From positions 62,001 to 126,000 of the forward strand of contig CAZCNY010000002.1 of assembly GCA_964500675.1 (NCBI GenBank): a stretch of 64,000 bases of DNA, read 5' to 3'. The translations under genes were made by a program, and so were the position numbers. How positions within the stretch are numbered: position 1 is the stretch's first letter; every line of letters begins with the position of its first letter. Source of the stretch: CAMLJR01 sp964500675 (GTDB taxonomy: Bacteria > Pseudomonadota > Gammaproteobacteria > Pseudomonadales > CAMLJR01). This document shows positions 52,989-62,507 of this stretch, piece after piece. The notes beneath the pieces are model-generated. The model ran no database searches. It had not been told where the DNA came from and worked only from the letters and a program-made list of their open reading frames with translations.

Positions 52989-53058
52989 AGCGAGCGCTCA
53001 ATCTTAACTGGCTTCAACCCGGAATAAATTCAACCGTGACTGTCGCGCCTGGATAATA

Positions 53059-53382
<324 letters not shown>

Positions 53383-53432
53383 GTCAGCGAACCTTCAGAA
53401 ACGGGGGCGGCGCGCAGTTTAGCATTTCGGAA

Positions 53433-56048
53433 TCACTCCACCAAACCCTTCAGTTCGTAGAGCACGTCGAGCGCGGCGCGCGCGGTGAGATTATCGGGAT
53501 CGATTTCATGCAGGCGTTCGATGGCGGGATGCGTCGCGCTCGCCGCAAATAAATCGGTTTGCAGCGGTGCACTAGGCGTCGCGCCGATTGCCGGTGTGCT
53601 GCCCGCTTCGAGTTCGGTCAATTTTCGTTTTGCTGCGGCGATAACGCTTTGCGGAATTCCCGCGAGTTTTGCTACCTGTAAGCCATAGCTGCGATTCGCC
53701 GGGCCTTCCTGAATCGTGTGCAAGAACACGATGTGATCGTTGTACTCGGTCGCGTCGAGATGCACATTGACGGCTTGCGGAAACTGCTCGGGCAATTGTG
53801 TCAACTCGAAATAATGCGTTGCGAATAATGTAAATGCACGCAGTTTGCTGACCAGATAAGTGGCGGCAGCCCACGCCAGCGAGAGTCCGTCAAACGTGCT
53901 CGTGCCGCGCCCGATTTCATCCATCAACACCAAACTGCGCGCGGTGGCGTTGTGCAGGATATTCGCGGTCTCGGTCATTTCGACCATGAACGTCGAGCGC
54001 CCGCCGGCCAAATCATCGGATGAGCCGATGCGCGTGAAAATCTGATCGACGATGCCGATGCGCGCCGATTTTGCAGGCACATAAGCGCCGATGTGCGCGA
54101 GCAGAACGATCAAAGCAGTTTGGCGCATGTACGTCGACTTACCGCCCATGTTAGGGCCGGTTACGACCAGCATGCGGCGTTCGTTGTTGAATTGCACATC
54201 GTTCGGAATGAATGGCGTATCGAGCACCTGTTCGACGACGAGATGGCGGCCCTCACGAATATCGATAATTTCTGCGCCGGTTAATTCGGGGCGGCACAGA
54301 TTCAACGTTTCGGCATTTTCGGCGAGAGTTGACAGCACATCAAGTTCGGCGATGGCAGCGGCGCTATCTTGCAATGCAATTAATTCCGCATTTAATTTTT
54401 CGAGCAGGTCGTCATAAATTGCTTTTTCGCGCGCAAGTGCGCGGCTCTTTGCCGACAACGCTTTGTCTTCGAATTCTTTTAATTCGGGCGTGATAAAGCG
54501 CTCGGCGTTTTTTAATGTTTGTCGACGAATGTAATCAGCGGGCGCCTGCTCGGCTTGGCCGCGGCTGATTTCGATGTAGTAACCGTGCACGCGGTTGTAG
54601 CCAACTTTTAATGTGCTGATGCCAGTGCGTGCGCGTTCGCGCGTTTCGAGATCGACGAGATAATCGCCAGCGTTGCTGCTGATGTTGCGCAATTCGTCGA
54701 GCTCGGCATCGTAACCTTCCGCGATCACGCCGCCATCGCGAATGACCATCGGCGGATTGTCGATGAGCGCGCGCGCGAGCAGATTGTCGAGATGCGGAAA
54801 TTCATTGGCTTGTTTTGCGAGTGTTGCAATGAGCGGCGCATCGCTTAGCGCCCGCGCGGATGCCTGCAAGAGAGGCAGGCTCGCGAGCGACACGCGCAGG
54901 CGCGTCAAATCGCGCGGGCGCGCCGAGCGCAATGCCACGCGCGCAAGAATGCGTTCGACATCGCCGATCGGCTGCAAGGCTTTGCGCACCGCTTCGAATG
55001 TGTAATCGCACAGCAAACTCGCGATCGCCTGTTGACGCTGTTCGAGAATCGTGCGATTGCACAGCGGGCGATTGAGCCAGCGTCGCAGTAAACGGCTGCC
55101 CATCGCCGATCGGGTTTTATCGAGCACTGCGAATAATGTGTGTTCGCCGCCGCCGCTCAGATTCGTATCGAGTTCGAGATTGCGCCGCGTCGCACCGTCG
55201 ATGGCGACGCTGTCTTCGCGGCGCTCGTGTACGAGCGTGCGAATATGCGGCAGCGACGTGCGCTGCGTTTCGCGCGCGTATTGCAGCAGACAACCTGCCG
55301 CAGGAATCGCCACACGCAGATGCGCGCAGCCGAAACCTTGCAAATCTTTCGTATTGAATTGCTGCGTCAACAAGCGCTCGGCGGTTTCGATTTCGAATTC
55401 CCACACGGGGCGTCGACGCACGCCGTTACGCGCAAGAATAGCGGGATGATCGATGGTTTCGTCGAGCAATAATTCAGCAGGTGCCAAGCGCTGCAATTCG
55501 GCGAGCGCAGCGTCGATGCCTTTCACTTCAAACGCGAGAAAACGACCGCTGCCGATATCTAGCGTAGCGAATCCATAGATCGCCTGTGCATTTTTCGATA
55601 AATGGTTTTCTTGCGAACGGTTGTGATGCAACGACACCAATAAATTTTCGCGGCGTTCGTCGAGCAGCGCTTCGTCGCTGACCGTCCCGGGTGTCACCAC
55701 GCGCACAACTTTGCGCTCGACAGGTCCTTTGCTGGTTTCGGGATCGCCGATTTGTTCAGCGATGGCAACCGACACTCCCGCGCGCACCAATTTGGCTAGA
55801 TAACCGTCGGCGGCGTGAAACGGTATGCCCGCCATTGGGATCGGCTCGCCGGCCGATTTGCCGCGCGCGGTGAGCGTGATATCGAGCAGCACCGCTGCTT
55901 TTTTCGCATCATCGAAAAATAATTCGTAAAAATCACCCATGCGATAAAACACCAGCTCGTGCGGATGCTGCGCCTTGATCTTTAGGTACTGCTGCATCAT
56001 CGGCGTATGCAGATCGAGACCGGAATCGGGTTCTTGCATGGAGGTCAT
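53433..56048 (-). CDS. mutS: DNA mismatch repair protein MutS
   Basis: An 871-residue MutS. The N-terminal mismatch-binding motif is YRMGDFYELFFDDA; then come the connector and lever domains, the ATPase with Walker A GPNMGGKSTYMRQ, LVLMDEIGRGTSTFDG, and ATHYFELT. Near the C-terminus QTDLF is a probable sliding-clamp-binding motif. Length matches family members. ATG 56048 is used. Confidence 0.96.
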   Translation of the reverse strand: MTSMQEPDSGLDLHTPMMQQYLKIKAQHPHELVFYRMGDFYELFFDDAKKAAVLLDITLTARGKSAGEPIPMAGIPFHAADGYLAKLVRAGVSVAIAEQIGDPETSKGPVERKVVRVVTPGTVSDEALLDERRENLLVSLHHNRSQENHLSKNAQAIYGFATLDIGSGRFLAFEVKGIDAALAELQRLAPAELLLDETIDHPAILARNGVRRRPVWEFEIETAERLLTQQFNTKDLQGFGCAHLRVAIPAAGCLLQYARETQRTSLPHIRTLVHERREDSVAIDGATRRNLELDTNLSGGGEHTLFAVLDKTRSAMGSRLLRRWLNRPLCNRTILEQRQQAIASLLCDYTFEAVRKALQPIGDVERILARVALRSARPRDLTRLRVSLASLPLLQASARALSDAPLIATLAKQANEFPHLDNLLARALIDNPPMVIRDGGVIAEGYDAELDELRNISSNAGDYLVDLETRERARTGISTLKVGYNRVHGYYIEISRGQAEQAPADYIRRQTLKNAERFITPELKEFEDKALSAKSRALAREKAIYDDLLEKLNAELIALQDSAAAIAELDVLSTLAENAETLNLCRPELTGAEIIDIREGRHLVVEQVLDTPFIPNDVQFNNERRMLVVTGPNMGGKSTYMRQTALIVLLAHIGAYVPAKSARIGIVDQIFTRIGSSDDLAGGRSTFMVEMTETANILHNATARSLVLMDEIGRGTSTFDGLSLAWAAATYLVSKLRAFTLFATHYFELTQLPEQFPQAVNVHLDATEYNDHIVFLHTIQEGPANRSYGLQVAKLAGIPQSVIAAAKRKLTELEAGSTPAIGATPSAPLQTDLFAASATHPAIERLHEIDPDNLTARAALDVLYELKGLVE

Positions 56049-56543
56049 CGCGGCAACCTTGCGGGTGAGAGTGGCGTTATTGTGCGTGGCGCACCAAAGG
56101 GATTGTACGTGATCTGCACTGACGAGGAAATTTGGCTGTACATACTAGATTGGAGACGAGTCGATGCATCATCGTCGAGACATGCTGAAGTTTAGTATCG
56201 TCGAGAAAGTCAGCTTTGAGCCGCGTGATTGAATTGAACTCCAAGAAATAGCGTCAGCAAAAGTGTGGTCGGCCAAGAGCGTCTAGCTTGTCAGTCAGTT
56301 GATGGGTCGCTTACTGAAAGGAGTATAGGGGCGCTAGAAGGTGCATATTTTTTTTCTGAAACATTGAGGCAGCGGGACCCCGTCAAAATTTCAAAAATAA
56401 CCGCGAAGTCGCCGTGCTCATGTCTACGGAAGTGTTCGATGAGTTTCAGCGGACCAACCTTGGTCTTGGGGCTTGATCGTTCAGATCGGATGGTCGCTCT
56501 TGCCTTGCGAGCTGAGCGCATGAGTTGCCGATAAGAATGCGCT
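56049..56543. other. Non-coding stretch between mutS and the TetR gene
   Basis: About 495 bp with no convincing gene. Short frames on both strands (for example 56265-56534 plus) lack a ribosome-binding site and any family resemblance. Composition drops to lower GC here, marking the edge of the 56.5-63.2 kb cluster. No terminal repeats or attachment site seen. Confidence 0.55.
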
Positions 56544-57152
56544 TCACTTGTTGTGGAGGGTTGGTGTCTTTTCCGGTGTTTCGCCCATGATAGGGATTAC
56601 TGTCAAGCGATCCAAGATTTCCGCCATCTGTTGCAATGGAGGTGGATCTGCCTGTTTTAACCACCATGCAAGTATTTCAAGCAGTCCAGTCACGGAAAAG
56701 GTCACGGCCAAGTCGTCTGGAAGCCATTGCTTGTGGTTGGGTACTTCTTCCACCACTTTTAGTGCCAGACGAAGGTATTCCTCTTTTAGTGTGGCGGCAG
56801 CGCCGCCCGTCAGTAGCGCCGTCCAGAGTTTGCGATGCTCCCAGACATAGGCACATACCGCTTGGTTTGATGCCAGGCTGTCAACCGAATAGAAGAGGGG
56901 TATCGACATCGCCAGTAATCGATTGATTTCATCGGCAGCCAAGTGATGTAGCAGAGTTTCTTTGTCCGGGTAATGCCTAAAGAAGGTCGCGTATCCAACT
57001 CTTGCCTGGGCGGTAATCTCCTTTACCGTGATCTCTTCGAAGGATTTCTCCGTGAGCAGGGATAGCAGCGCATCGTTGAGTGCCGACCGCGTGCGCGTGT
57101 TTCGCTGCTGCTGTGCCTTGGGCGCCTTCTCTTGATAGATTTTTTGATTCAT
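56544..57152 (-). CDS. TetR-family transcriptional regulator
   Basis: A 202-residue TetR protein with helix-turn-helix ITVKEITAQARVGYATFFRH (about 43-62). Its ligand domain contains LLTGGAAATLKEEY and LEILAWWLKQAD, the same landmarks as the TetR at 3218-3820. It is divergent from the TonB receptor across a 303-bp AT-rich gap holding a 20-bp palindrome. It probably represses that receptor until the substrate is present. Confidence 0.9.
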   Translation of the reverse strand: MNQKIYQEKAPKAQQQRNTRTRSALNDALLSLLTEKSFEEITVKEITAQARVGYATFFRHYPDKETLLHHLAADEINRLLAMSIPLFYSVDSLASNQAVCAYVWEHRKLWTALLTGGAAATLKEEYLRLALKVVEEVPNHKQWLPDDLAVTFSVTGLLEILAWWLKQADPPPLQQMAEILDRLTVIPIMGETPEKTPTLHNK

Positions 57153-57455
57153 AGCGGCTCATTTTTTATCAACTCTAATACGATAATTAGTCAATATACG
57201 TTTAATATTATTTAAATAATATTTATTTAACAATTCTTTATATGAATTTAATGATGTTGTACACAAAGAAGCCGCTACTTGACATGTAAGACCTATAATG
57301 ATTCACTATATATCATTAATGGTGTGTCACTTCATCTAATCGAACTCGCCTCTTCGAATTAGGGTAAGTCTGCCAAGGGCGATCATGTAAGGCAAAGAAT
57401 AACCCGTGAGAATCACGTTCTTTTGTGTGTATATAACAATTAGAGGAGCTGATAA
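57153..57455. promoter_or_regulatory. AT-rich divergent control region
   Basis: A 303-bp intergenic region between the TetR gene and the TonB receptor. It contains the palindrome at 57204-57223, a TTGACT box for the minus strand (57194-57189) with a weak GATAAA 18 bp on, and GAGGAG at 57442-57447 before the receptor ATG. It is distinctly AT-rich compared with the host genes, and no small gene was seen. Confidence 0.55.
57204..57223. repeat. 20-bp perfect AT palindrome, candidate TetR operator
   Basis: AATATTATTTAAATAATATT is its own reverse complement. It lies 50-70 bp before the TetR start and in the divergent control region. Size and symmetry fit a TetR dimer site, but AT-only palindromes also arise by chance in AT-rich DNA. 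Confidence 0.45.
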
Positions 57456-59897
57456 ATGAAAAAACGCCGTGGGGAAAAAATATATCAAACGGTTCACCTA
57501 ACGACGGTACTGTCATCTATTGCTTTCGGAATAGGCATAGCGACTTCAGCGCACGCGACGATTGCTCAGCCCGATGAAATCATCGTTACAGCACGCCGTA
57601 CGGAGGAGGTGATTCAAAACGTTCCTATCTCGATGACAGTTTTCAATCAGGAGATGTTGAACGAGCGTAACGTGACGAATGCAGCGGACCTGGTTAATTA
57701 CACCCCGTCGCTAAACGTCAACACCCGCTTCGGCTCGGATCAAGCCACATTTGCGATCCGTGGCTTTACACAGGATCTGGGAACCACGGCATCCGTTGCG
57801 GTTTATTTCGCGGATGTCGTCGCGCCGCGCGCCGGTGGCGGCCAAATCAACGCCGGTGATGGTGCGGGTCCGGGCGCGTTTTTCGATCTGCAAAACGTGC
57901 AGGTGCTGAAAGGGCCTCAGGGTACGCTGTTCGGTCGCAATACGACTGGCGGTGCCATTCAGCTTGTCCCGCAAGAGCCTACGGCCAAACAAGAAGGCTA
58001 CTTGGAGCTTTCATCTGGCAATTACAATATGAAGCGCGCGCAGGGTGTTCTGAACCTGCCAATTACAGAGAATGTTCGTGCACGTTTTGGTTTAGACGCG
58101 ATGAAACGCGATGGCTATCTGACGAACGTATCGACCGACGGGCCGAGCCGTCTAGCCGATGTGGATTATTGGTCTGCGCGTGCGAGTGTGATCTGGGATG
58201 TGACGGATAAGGTTCAGAATTACACTATTCTGACTTATACAAACTCGGAAAATAATGGTTCTATACAAAAGTTAATCGATTGTAATCCCCAATCTGCTGC
58301 GTATTCCGTTTGCTCGCAAACGCGTGCTTTACAAGGGAACAGCTTCTACAACGTCGCCGCCGGCGATCAGCCTGATCCCGCTTCCAAACTCAAGCAAGCA
58401 CAGATTATTAACACCACCTCATGGGAAGTTTCTGACGATCTTTCTTTCAAAAACCTATTGTCCTTCGCAACTCTCGAAGAGGATATGAAAGGCGCAAATT
58501 TTGGCGCTGATTACCATCTTCCCGCCAGTCTCGGCGGAACGCACATTGTTTTCTTTCCATCAAATCCAATGCCTGGTTATCACAACAATAATCAGTCGAC
58601 ATGGGTTGAAGAAGTGCGGCTGTCAGGTACTTCATTTGAGGAAAAACTCACGTGGCAAGCTGGTTATTATTTCGAAGATAGCAGGCCGAATGATTGGAGC
58701 GGCGCATTGAACGCGGCTGGCGCGGCGTGTGATGAATTAAATTCCACAGATCCATTGACCTGGAATTGTTTTGCTCCGTCTCCTGCGGGCAGTGTTGGCT
58801 ATCAAAAGTATCGCCAGTCGTTCAATAACCAGGCGCTCTATTCTCAGGGCACATACGACATCACCGATGAGTGGAGGGCTACGTTGGGGCTTCGCTATAC
58901 GGTTGATAACACACACGCAGATTATGATCGGGTAACGTATAACGAACTGCCAGGATTCGTTGCTGGCCAACCTGGTTATGGTGTTCCAGCAGCAGCATTC
59001 TGTTCTTCGACAGGGGTTGCCACGGATCCAACGAAAGCCGGCGGCTGCCCGACGCACGCGTCTCAAAAAAGCGAGGCGCCAACTTGGCTGATTGATGTTG
59101 ATTACCTGCCTACGCCCGATGTGATGGCGTATGCGAAATACGCACGTGGTTACCGCCAAGGCAGTATTCTGCCTGCGGCACCTCCCGGTCTGAGCACTTA
59201 TGATCCAGAAAAAGTTGATGCGTATGAACTCGGCGCCAAGACCACCTTCCATGCCCCGATATCGGGTACGTTTAACGTAGCGCTTTTTTACAATGAGTTG
59301 AGGAATCAGCAATTGCAGGCTGGTTTTGTCCCGGGACCGGGGCAGGCTGGCGCTGCCACTACAGCCATTGTGAATGCAGGTTCGTCGACGATTCAGGGTG
59401 TCGAAGCTGAAACAACGCTCAAATTACTGGACGATTTGACGTTCACGCTGGGCTATACCTATCTTGAAACCCACCTAAACAGTTGGTCCGACCCAATTTC
59501 GCCGGGTTGGATTTCTTCGCCCTCGGTTGCTAAGGGTGGGCACTTAAGTCTCTCTCCTCGCCATACGGTCGCGACGGGGCTTAGCTATCGCCTACCGCTA
59601 CCTGCTGAGATCGGTGATGTCTCGGCGGGTGCAACTTATACATTTACCAGCGAACAGTTCTCCGCCGTAGGTACTCCGTATCAATGGATGCCTGATCGTC
59701 AGTTACTTAACTTGAGCATGGGCTGGAAAGCAATTTACGGCAGCCCGTTCGATGCTGCGTTCTTCATGACGAATGCTTTGAACGAACAGTATTACGGATT
59801 TATCCCTGGGCTTTGGGCTGGTGCGGGAGCAGAGTTCGGTACTACCGGCGAACCCAAAATGTGGGGTGTAAGAATGAAATACAACTTCGGCTTGTAG
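57456..59897 (+). CDS. TonB-dependent outer-membrane receptor
   Basis: An 813-residue receptor with a signal peptide (about 1-29, ending SAHA). A TonB box-like DEIIVTARRTEE and plug domain (VPISMTVFNQEML, LNVNTRFGSDQATFAIRG, VLKGPQGTLFGRNTTGGAI) precede a 22-strand barrel ending in MKYNFGL with a terminal-leucine variant of the usual aromatic end. This 'EIIVTARR' group is common in sphingomonads and marine gammaproteobacteria that use hydrophobic or plant-derived compounds. GAGGAG precedes the ATG. Next to P450 genes it is likely to import their substrate. Confidence 0.93.
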   Translation: MKKRRGEKIYQTVHLTTVLSSIAFGIGIATSAHATIAQPDEIIVTARRTEEVIQNVPISMTVFNQEMLNERNVTNAADLVNYTPSLNVNTRFGSDQATFAIRGFTQDLGTTASVAVYFADVVAPRAGGGQINAGDGAGPGAFFDLQNVQVLKGPQGTLFGRNTTGGAIQLVPQEPTAKQEGYLELSSGNYNMKRAQGVLNLPITENVRARFGLDAMKRDGYLTNVSTDGPSRLADVDYWSARASVIWDVTDKVQNYTILTYTNSENNGSIQKLIDCNPQSAAYSVCSQTRALQGNSFYNVAAGDQPDPASKLKQAQIINTTSWEVSDDLSFKNLLSFATLEEDMKGANFGADYHLPASLGGTHIVFFPSNPMPGYHNNNQSTWVEEVRLSGTSFEEKLTWQAGYYFEDSRPNDWSGALNAAGAACDELNSTDPLTWNCFAPSPAGSVGYQKYRQSFNNQALYSQGTYDITDEWRATLGLRYTVDNTHADYDRVTYNELPGFVAGQPGYGVPAAAFCSSTGVATDPTKAGGCPTHASQKSEAPTWLIDVDYLPTPDVMAYAKYARGYRQGSILPAAPPGLSTYDPEKVDAYELGAKTTFHAPISGTFNVALFYNELRNQQLQAGFVPGPGQAGAATTAIVNAGSSTIQGVEAETTLKLLDDLTFTLGYTYLETHLNSWSDPISPGWISSPSVAKGGHLSLSPRHTVATGLSYRLPLPAEIGDVSAGATYTFTSEQFSAVGTPYQWMPDRQLLNLSMGWKAIYGSPFDAAFFMTNALNEQYYGFIPGLWAGAGAEFGTTGEPKMWGVRMKYNFGL

Positions 59898-59926
59898 AGA
59901 TTGGCGTTTTTTCAGCTCCCCCTCTA

Positions 59927-59962
59927 GCGGTTGCGTGAAGCATTTTGTGTGACCGCCTTTTT
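59927..59962 (+). terminator. Probable terminator after the TonB receptor
   Basis: GCGGT (59927-59931) pairs with ACCGC (59952-59956), and the stem can be lengthened with wobble pairs. CCTTTTTCT follows. It lies 30 bases past the receptor stop and would partly separate the receptor from the P450 transcript. Confidence 0.5.
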
Positions 59963-60087
59963 CTCTTACGCACAATTTACAAACCAATAGATCCATAAAT
60001 ACATAGTGAACCGAGCGAGGCATTAAAAAATGCCGAATCTAACGATGCTTACATTAAAGAATGTGGTTGCGCAGAGAGGACATGAAT

Positions 60088-61293
60088 ATGAGTAACAATG
60101 TAAGTTCAAGCAGTGATCCCGTTTATTGGGATTCGTACCGGCCCGATATCAGTTTCAACCCTTATCAGATTTATCGTCGCCTGAGAGATGAGGCGCCGCT
60201 CTACTACAACAAGGATTACGATTTTTATGCGGTCAGTCGCTTTGCCGATGTCGAGCGTGTGTTTATGGATCGCGAGACTTTCAGCTCCGCGCGCGGCGAT
60301 ATTCTCGAAGTCGTCAAATCGGGAATGGATATTCCGAAAGGATTTTTCATTTGGGAGGATCCGCCTTTACATACTGTCTATCGCGGTATCGTGTCGCGTG
60401 TATTTACACCCAAACGCATGAATGATCTGCAAACAAAAATTCGCGCGTACTGCGTGCGTTTGCTCGATCCTCTCGCTGGCGTTAAGCGTTTCGATTTTCT
60501 CGCCGATTTTGGCCACAAGCTGCCGGGCGGCGTTATCGGAATGATGCTCGGTATTCCCGACGAGGATCGCGACGCGATACGCGATCGCGTCGATGCGAAT
60601 CTCCGCACCGAAGAAGGCAAGCCCATGCAGCCGGTTCAGATCGATGAGCTGATGCAGGGGTATGAGCAGTACATCGATTGGCGCGTGAATAACCCATCCG
60701 ATGATTTGATGACCGAATTGCTGCAACTCGAATTCACGGACGAGGCGGGCACGACGCGCAAACTCACGCGCGATGAGGTATTGATTTTCGTCAGCTTGAT
60801 TGCCGGTGCCGGCAACGAAACGACCTCGCGGTTGATCGGTTGGATCGGCAAAGTACTCGGCGAGCATCCCGATCAACGTCGCGAAATTGCGGCGAATCCC
60901 TCATTGATTCCTGTAGCGATCGAAGAAATTCTCCGCGTCGAGCCGCCGAGCACGCAAGTGGCGCGGTATGTCACACGCGATGTCGAAATTCATGGACAAA
61001 TTATTCCCGCCGGTAGTGCTATTCAGTGCGTAGTTGCAGCTGCAAATCGGGACGAAAGACGCTTCCCCAATGGCGACACTTTCGATATTCATCGCGAAGG
61101 CCTACCGCATATCACCTTTGGACGCGGCATCCATTCTTGCCTCGGTGCATCGCTCGCGCGGGTCGAAGGGCGTATTGCAATGGATGAAATTCTCAAGCGC
61201 TTCCCCGATTGGACGGTCGATATGGCAAACGCTCGGCTTTCGTCGTCATCGACGACGCGGGGCTGGGATACGCTGCCGGCGGATATCGGTTAA
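60088..61293 (+). CDS. Cytochrome P450
   Basis: A 401-residue soluble bacterial P450. The heme cysteine is C351 in FGRGIHSCLGASLAR. The ExxR is in EEILRVEPP, and the I-helix oxygen-activation region reads GAGNETTSRLIG. ATG 60088 is preferred because GAGAGGA lies about seven bases upstream; ATG 60061 and ATG 60082 are alternatives. Enzymes like this hydroxylate hydrophobic substrates with electrons from a ferredoxin, and a [2Fe-2S] ferredoxin gene follows. No ferredoxin reductase gene is nearby. Codon use is closer to the host than that of the flanking TonB and TetR genes. Confidence 0.95.
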   Translation: MSNNVSSSSDPVYWDSYRPDISFNPYQIYRRLRDEAPLYYNKDYDFYAVSRFADVERVFMDRETFSSARGDILEVVKSGMDIPKGFFIWEDPPLHTVYRGIVSRVFTPKRMNDLQTKIRAYCVRLLDPLAGVKRFDFLADFGHKLPGGVIGMMLGIPDEDRDAIRDRVDANLRTEEGKPMQPVQIDELMQGYEQYIDWRVNNPSDDLMTELLQLEFTDEAGTTRKLTRDEVLIFVSLIAGAGNETTSRLIGWIGKVLGEHPDQRREIAANPSLIPVAIEEILRVEPPSTQVARYVTRDVEIHGQIIPAGSAIQCVVAAANRDERRFPNGDTFDIHREGLPHITFGRGIHSCLGASLARVEGRIAMDEILKRFPDWTVDMANARLSSSSTTRGWDTLPADIG

Positions 61294-61312
61294 TTCCCAT
61301 TATTTAATGTAA

Positions 61313-61352
61313 GCGTGAGGAGATGTGAAAATTTATTCACGTCTCCTCACGC
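61313..61352 (+). repeat. Long intercistronic hairpin (17-bp stem)
   Basis: Bases 61313-61329 pair with 61336-61352 along 17 base pairs with one G-U wobble and a 6-base loop. It lies between the P450 stop and the ferredoxin start, with no T-run after it. That argues against a simple terminator and for an RNA-stabilising, processing or attenuating element that sets the P450:ferredoxin ratio. Confidence 0.75.
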
Positions 61353-61366
61353 ATGAAGAGTGCGAT

Positions 61367-61687
61367 ATGGCAAAAATTACTTACATTGAATACAGCGGCG
61401 TTGAGCACATTGTCGATGTCGATGCTGGTCTGTCCGTGATGCAGGGAGCAATCGCGAATACGGTTCGTGGCATTATTGCGGAATGTGGCGGTGCCTGTTC
61501 CTGTGCAACGTGTCACGTCTATGTCGATCCCGCGTGGATCGATAAAGTAGGCGGCAAAAGTGCCGCGGAAGCGGGATTGCTCGAAGAAGTTTGTGCCGCG
61601 CAGCCTAATAGCCGCTTATCTTGCCAAATCAAAGTGACTGACGATCTGAATGGTCTCGTCGTGCGAGTGCCAGAGAAACAAGTTTGA
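61367..61687 (+). CDS. [2Fe-2S] ferredoxin (adrenodoxin/putidaredoxin type)
   Basis: A 106-residue ferredoxin with cluster cysteines C40, C46, C49 (ECGGACSCATCHVYVD) and C86 (SRLSCQI), the C-x5-C-x2-C pattern of P450 redox partners. ATG 61367 is chosen; the in-frame codon at 61325 falls inside the hairpin. It is 73 bases after the P450 and 24 before the SDR, so it probably delivers electrons to that P450. Its reductase must be encoded elsewhere. Confidence 0.95.
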   Translation: MAKITYIEYSGVEHIVDVDAGLSVMQGAIANTVRGIIAECGGACSCATCHVYVDPAWIDKVGGKSAAEAGLLEEVCAAQPNSRLSCQIKVTDDLNGLVVRVPEKQV

Positions 61688-61711
61688 AAATTTTTGAGCG
61701 GAGTAACGATT

Positions 61712-62503
61712 ATGGACTTCAAGCGGTGTTCGGCTGTTATCAGCGGTGGCGGCGGAGGTCTCGGCGGTGCAACGGCAACTCGACTCGTTGAGCTAGGAGC
61801 CGGTGTTGTCATATTTGATCACGATGGTGAAAAGGCCAAAGAGCAGGCGTGGGATCTCGGCTCGCGCGCCATAGCCATTCAGGGCGATCAGAACAATGAT
61901 AACGATGTGCTCACTGCTATTTCGGCAGCGCAAAAACTCGGAGTATTTTCGATTGCAGTGAATGCTGCGGGAGCTAGGATTCCAGCACCCAATATGGCGA
62001 CTGCCGATGGCATTCCTCACGACATGGAAACGTTCCATCAAATGATCGATAACCATTTGACAGGTCCCTTCAATGTATCGCGTTTAAGTGCGGCGTCTTT
62101 TGCGAAGAATGATCCGGACGAAGACGGGCAGCGCGGCATAATTATCAACACTTCTTCAACTGCCGCCTATGAAGGACAAATCAAACAAGTAGCCTACAGC
62201 GCCGCTAAAGCAGCAATCGCCGGTATGACATTGGCGATGGCGCGAGATTTGTCCATTATCGGCGTGCGCGCCTGCGCCATCGCTCCAGGACCTATTTGGA
62301 CGCCTCGGCTCGCTCGGGCGACGAATAAGCTAAAGCAAGAATTGGTTTCAAATATTGCGTTTCCTAAACGTTTCGGACACGCGTGGGAATATGCGTCTTT
62401 AGTGGAAATGATTCTGCGCACACCATTTCTCAATGGCCAGGTTATTCGTCTTGATGGCGCTCTAACTACACCTCTAACTGAAATGGCAGCGAGATGCAGA
62501 TAA
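61712..62503 (+). CDS. Short-chain dehydrogenase (17beta-HSD10-like)
   Basis: A 263-residue SDR with nucleotide loop SGGGGGLGGATA, acidic FDHD (NAD preference), NAAGARIPAPN, Ser in NTSSTAAYEG and the pair Y162/K166 in VAYSAAKAA. The sequence has the general look of the HSD10/3-hydroxyacyl-CoA dehydrogenase II group, which oxidises hydroxyacyl-CoA or hydroxysteroids. In this context it could oxidise the alcohol made by the P450. ATG 61712 has GGAG upstream. It ends four bases before the next start. Confidence 0.92.
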   Translation: MDFKRCSAVISGGGGGLGGATATRLVELGAGVVIFDHDGEKAKEQAWDLGSRAIAIQGDQNNDNDVLTAISAAQKLGVFSIAVNAAGARIPAPNMATADGIPHDMETFHQMIDNHLTGPFNVSRLSAASFAKNDPDEDGQRGIIINTSSTAAYEGQIKQVAYSAAKAAIAGMTLAMARDLSIIGVRACAIAPGPIWTPRLARATNKLKQELVSNIAFPKRFGHAWEYASLVEMILRTPFLNGQVIRLDGALTTPLTEMAARCR

Positions 62504-62507
62504 ATAA

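Noticed and set aside
56265..56534. 89-codon plus-strand frame between mutS and the TetR gene
   Set aside because: No ribosome-binding site, no recognisable fold or family, and composition typical of non-coding DNA.
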